Positions 60,801 to 64,000 of a stretch of DNA of 64,000 nt are shown one piece after another (the stretch's first letter is position 1; each line of letters opens with the position of its first letter). Made by a program: the position numbers and the translations under genes. Source of the DNA: Bog-159 sp963818855. Lineage in GTDB: Bacteria > Acidobacteriota > Terriglobia > Bryobacterales > Bryobacteraceae. The notes under the pieces were generated by a model. That model saw only the letters and a list, made by a program, of their open reading frames with translations, searched no databases and was not told the DNA's origin. Where the stretch lies: the NCBI GenBank assembly GCA_963818855.1, contig CAWFUH010000012.1, forward strand, positions 248,001 through 312,000. The letters run 5' to 3'.

Positions 60801-62387
60801 ATGAAAAAACTGGCCCTACTCCTTGTCTTGCTGGACGGCTGTCTGGCCGCCCAATGCAACATCTATAACGCGGGAGCAACCTGCCCCAACTCCGGTACGA
60901 TTCCGGGCACTTCGCCCGCGGAGACCTGGGCCGGCGCGCCGAATTACCAGTTGTTCGCGAATGGCAGCAAGACGTCTTTCAATAACATTTACACGAACTT
61001 CGCCGCTTCGCCTCAGCCACTAACTCAGCCTTGTGCGCAGGTTGTGCCCATGACGCCGTCGTACATCCAGACGGATTTGGATAGTAACCCATCCTGCCCA
61101 ACCAGCGGAGTCTGCAACTACGACAATGTGATCGTCGAGGCGAACTACATCCGTTCCCTGGTGGCTGCGCCGCCGAACGGCGCCGGCCTGACTTGCGTGG
61201 ACATCAACATCTGGGCCGTGCCCTTTGCGGCATCTGCGGCTTATTTGGCAAGCGGCTTGAATTATTGCGGCACGTACGGAACCTGTTACACGACCACCAC
61301 TGCGGAAACCGCGACGCTCACGGTCTTCACCACGGTTCTGAACTGGCTGCACAGCACCTATCCCAGCGTGAAGATTCACATAGCTCCGACCGTCGACAGC
61401 TACTCGAACTCGATGTGTGGCATCGCCACCGGCCATACCGGATCGAGTTACAACTACACGGAGTCGCAAATTCAGGACTGCATGGTGCCCATCTACGCGG
61501 CGATCGTAAAGACCGTCTGGGTGGACAACTTCTCGGCGGAGCACGAAGCCTGCGGCGTGGAGGCGCTGTACATGGGGGTGTCGAGCGGCGGCCCGAATGG
61601 CGGCTGCTGGCTTTCGGTCGCGGATAACAATACCTTCATCGCTGCGGTAGCCGCCGCGATCCGCGCCACTAGCCGGAACCCCGCGATCAAGATCGGGTTC
61701 GGCGCCACTACTTCCGATGATACTGGAGACGCTCCGGGACATAGTTGCGCTTCTCCCGGGTCCACCAGTTACTGGTGCTCGGCCATCGGCAAATTGATGG
61801 GCTGCTCCGGAGCGACTAACGTGCTGGACTACGCGAGCGTGCACACCTACCCCAACGAGGGCGGCTCGGCCACGCAATACGCCACGCTGGCGCCCACAAC
61901 CTCCGGGATGCTGAATTCCTACAGCCTGATGCTGGCCAATGTGCCCGCGTGCAAAACCAAGGTGGCCGATGAGGGCGGATTTGTCAGGTGGGGTTGCAGC
62001 ACGTGCACCGGCGATGGCGGCACTTACCTCAATATGCCCTACGTCCAGTTCATCAATGACGGATCGTTCGCGGCATGGGTGCACGCGTACTTCACCTGGG
62101 CGCGTGCCAACCGACTGGCCTTCGCGAGTATCTTCTCGTGCAGCGAAGGGCTGATCATGCTCAGCGACGACGCGAACAACATGCGCTGCAGTAACGGGGT
62201 GAACAGCACCGGCCTTGGTTCCAGAGTAGATAACTACGATGTGAACGTGATGCAGGCGCTCGCCGCCCTCGGCAGCGGCGGCTCTATGGTCTCTGCCGAC
62301 GGGCTGCTCTATGGGGCGTCCGGCGAGGGGCCGCAATCGTCCATTCAAGGCGTTGGGCACCTCTCTGGAGTCGGTAGCATCCGATGA
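60801..62387 (+). CDS. secreted cysteine-rich hypothetical protein, glycosidase-like traits
   Basis: A 528-residue protein one base after the previous stop, with a signal peptide (KKLALLLVLLDGCLAAQ). It has many Cys and Trp. VDNFSAEHEACG, YASVHTYPNEGG and VADEGGFVRWG could be strand ends of a TIM-barrel hydrolase with catalytic glutamates, but no family is recognised. It is likely cotranscribed with 59537-60799. Confidence 0.5.
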   Translation: MKKLALLLVLLDGCLAAQCNIYNAGATCPNSGTIPGTSPAETWAGAPNYQLFANGSKTSFNNIYTNFAASPQPLTQPCAQVVPMTPSYIQTDLDSNPSCPTSGVCNYDNVIVEANYIRSLVAAPPNGAGLTCVDINIWAVPFAASAAYLASGLNYCGTYGTCYTTTTAETATLTVFTTVLNWLHSTYPSVKIHIAPTVDSYSNSMCGIATGHTGSSYNYTESQIQDCMVPIYAAIVKTVWVDNFSAEHEACGVEALYMGVSSGGPNGGCWLSVADNNTFIAAVAAAIRATSRNPAIKIGFGATTSDDTGDAPGHSCASPGSTSYWCSAIGKLMGCSGATNVLDYASVHTYPNEGGSATQYATLAPTTSGMLNSYSLMLANVPACKTKVADEGGFVRWGCSTCTGDGGTYLNMPYVQFINDGSFAAWVHAYFTWARANRLAFASIFSCSEGLIMLSDDANNMRCSNGVNSTGLGSRVDNYDVNVMQALAALGSGGSMVSADGLLYGASGEGPQSSIQGVGHLSGVGSIR

Positions 62388-62793
62388 CCCGATCCCGGCG
62401 ACGGCAGGGTTGCGACTACGCCCCACGTTCTTTCATTAGCTCGCGGTTACCGCCAGTGTCCTTCTACAAAGACCCAACCAGCATGACGGCGAACCCAGTG
62501 TGCCGGTACCCAACTGACGCCTGATCTCGGTACGACCACCAAGCCCCGGGTACCCAGACACATGAGGCACCGTCCGAACTATGCAGAACTGACTACGACT
62601 CCCGCGCTCAATACACTACCGGCGAGCAAAACTCGGGCGCACGCGCGCTTTCGCTAAGAACTGGATGGCAAAGAATTCGGACGGCCGCTATGAGCGGCAG
62701 TGACGTTGCACCGCTGTTTTGTTGATCCAAGCACAGGTTAACAAATCAAAAGACAAGCATCTACTGTAGGTAGGCAACGATAGAGCTAAGACG
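62388..62793 (+). other. intergenic region, nothing recognised
   Basis: About 400 bases, with an AT-richer final 100 bases (near GTTAACAAATCAAAAG at about 62737) that could hold the promoter of the next gene. No gene, repeat or RNA seen. Confidence 0.4.
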
Positions 62794-63351
62794 ATGTGTC
62801 TCACGAACCCGAACTTGTATGTGATCTCCGGTGGCCCGGGCGCCGGAAAGACGACCGTCCTCCTCGAACTGGCGAGGCTTGGTTTTCGGTATGCGCCGGA
62901 GGTTGCAAGGCAGATCATCCAAGAGCAAATTCGGTCAGGAGGAACCGCGCTGCCATGGGCTGATCGCCAGGCTTACACGCATGTCATGCTGCAGCGCTCC
63001 ATAGAGTCTTTTAAGAAGCATACGCCTGCCTCGAAGCCGTTATTCGCCGACCGCGGGATACCGGATACTCTTTGCTACACGCGCCTCATCGCCCTGGATG
63101 AGACTGCCGACATCGAGAGCGCATGCCGCCGATACCGGTATGCTGCACTCGTTTTTCTGGCTCCGCCCTGGGGGGAGATCTATCAGACGGATGGCGAACG
63201 CAAACAGGACTTCAGCGAAGCGGAGAGAACATATCAATACATGGCCAAAATCTATCGGGAGTGCGGCTATGAAATGATTGAACTGCCGAAACTGAGGCCG
63301 GCCGAGCGGGCCGAATTCATATTGGATCAACTCCGGTTCGACGAACAATAG
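62794..63351 (+). CDS. AAA-type P-loop ATPase/kinase (AAA_28-like)
   Basis: A 185-residue protein with VISGGPGAGKTTVLLELARLG (P-loop), APEVARQIIQEQ, LFADRGIPDTLCY (Asp-Arg-Gly as in NadR/thymidylate-kinase-like folds) and VFLAPPWGEIYQTDGERKQDF. It probably phosphorylates a small molecule; the substrate is unknown. Confidence 0.8.
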   Translation: MCLTNPNLYVISGGPGAGKTTVLLELARLGFRYAPEVARQIIQEQIRSGGTALPWADRQAYTHVMLQRSIESFKKHTPASKPLFADRGIPDTLCYTRLIALDETADIESACRRYRYAALVFLAPPWGEIYQTDGERKQDFSEAERTYQYMAKIYRECGYEMIELPKLRPAERAEFILDQLRFDEQ

Positions 63352-64000
63352 CAATGCCGTAGGGTGCGGATTTCGATCATGCAGTGCCAAAAATTAGTAG
63401 CGCGTTGAAAACTGGCCGCGCGACATCGTTTCCGGAATTTCTTGAACCGGACGGCTGCTGGTATTGGGAAGTCTTCGGATTCTCGAAGGGACCCTTTAGG
63501 TCGTCCACTCGTAACTAAAGATATGGTCCCGCGTCTCGACTATTGGCAAACCGCGCTGGATCTTCGAGTGTCAGCACGTAGGCCTACCAAGTCAGCGCCC
63601 CCACTCCCTTCATTTGCCGCAGTAAGTCAATATGCCCATATTTACATCCTTGGTGACTCCTGGCACCGGTCTCCGCGTCTTGGCCGGCTTGCCGGTTCGC
63701 TTGCTGCTCGTCTGGGAATTGCTGTTCTTTTTCAAAGCCGATCTTCTAATAAATGTGCTTGAACACCTTGTGGGTTGTGCTCTAACTGTAGGCCAACCCA
63801 AGCCGTAATCGACCTTCTCATCCCATCTAGCGGTCTCGGCCACTTCCCAGAAGCGGGGGCTTATGGTTCTTCATTACGCGCAGCGCGGCTATTAGGCGAT
63901 TCGCAAGCGCACTATGCCCGTGTGCATCGTTTGGATTGCGCAGACGACGTCAATCCACCAACGCCTCGTAGGCCATCCTCTTGAACTGGCCGGCGGCCAC
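63352..64000 (+). other. end of window without recognised genes
   Basis: About 650 bases of lower coding density. Frames on both strands (for example plus 63442-63762, minus 63610-63843) have no recognisable motifs and look like chance or decayed sequence. Confidence 0.4.

Noticed and set aside
58881..64000. Genomic island integrated at tRNA-Thr
   Set aside because: No integrase, no second copy of the tRNA 3' end and no clear boundary were found, though the genes downstream look accessory.

Overview
The window looks like a chromosomal segment of a high-GC Acidobacteriota bacterium, probably of the Solibacter/Bryobacterales group. Evidence: a secreted protein (53718-55889) ending in the C-terminal domain catalogued as the Solibacter family domain (TIGR03437), GloVer-type tandem repeats (50370-51309), many Tat or lipoprotein sugar-isomerase-like and PQQ-type proteins, and a long hopanoid operon. 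No plasmid, phage or rRNA hallmark is seen; one tRNA (Thr, TGT) lies at 58881-58956.

Layout. 1-251 is the 5' end of argF (minus). 474-1131 is a small overlapping pair, the second HEPN-like. 1216-12133 is a head-to-tail hopanoid operon: ispH, shc, hpnH, hpnA, hpnG, two zinc alcohol dehydrogenases, hpnC, hpnD and a FAD oxidase whose DAAO segments are in permuted order. 12143-18073 holds a diadenylate-cyclase-like protein, a GH-like secreted protein with a coupled dehydrogenase, and an S9 peptidase. 18157-19525 is a radical SAM gene that lost its Fe-S cluster loop. 20721-22755 is an ABC-2 exporter. 22864-28814 (minus) carries TIM-barrel isomerases, msrA, a YceI protein, a GGR-like FAD enzyme and a cytochrome c/PQQ quinoprotein. 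28880-29180 is a decayed hicAB module inserted in a duplicated promoter region. 29348-32959 is a potABCD-type polyamine importer. 32975-33653 is a PIN-type toxin-antitoxin pair. 33696-38839 (minus) holds a PEGA-domain Ser/Thr kinase and an exopolysaccharide export set (Wza-like, Wzz/GumC, BY-kinase).

39613-45757 is a PDZ/GAF/PAS histidine kinase, its sigma-54 response regulator, a brnTA module with dead toxin, and a truncated second copy of the regulator. 45841-50237 has FmdB, PilZ, UvrC-like, TOBE and thrS genes. 50370-51856 is a graveyard of gene fragments. 52131-58328 holds a LysR regulator, a zinc-ribbon protein, the Solibacter-type secreted protein, RhaT, a rhomboid protease and a lysine-rich exported peptide. 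After the tRNA come two secreted proteins of unknown function, an AAA ATPase and sparse sequence.

The most unusual feature is a scattered set of modular palindromic repeats. One family is built of hairpins with different GC-rich stems but almost always a TCCA or TGGA centre, bounded by GTGGGGC...GCCCCAC. A second family has TTTA/TTCA/TTAA centres, and two of its copies lie in frame inside shc and hpnG. Toxin-antitoxin decay (dead toxin, intact antitoxin) is seen twice. All calls rest on reading the sequence and remembered family signatures; no search was run.
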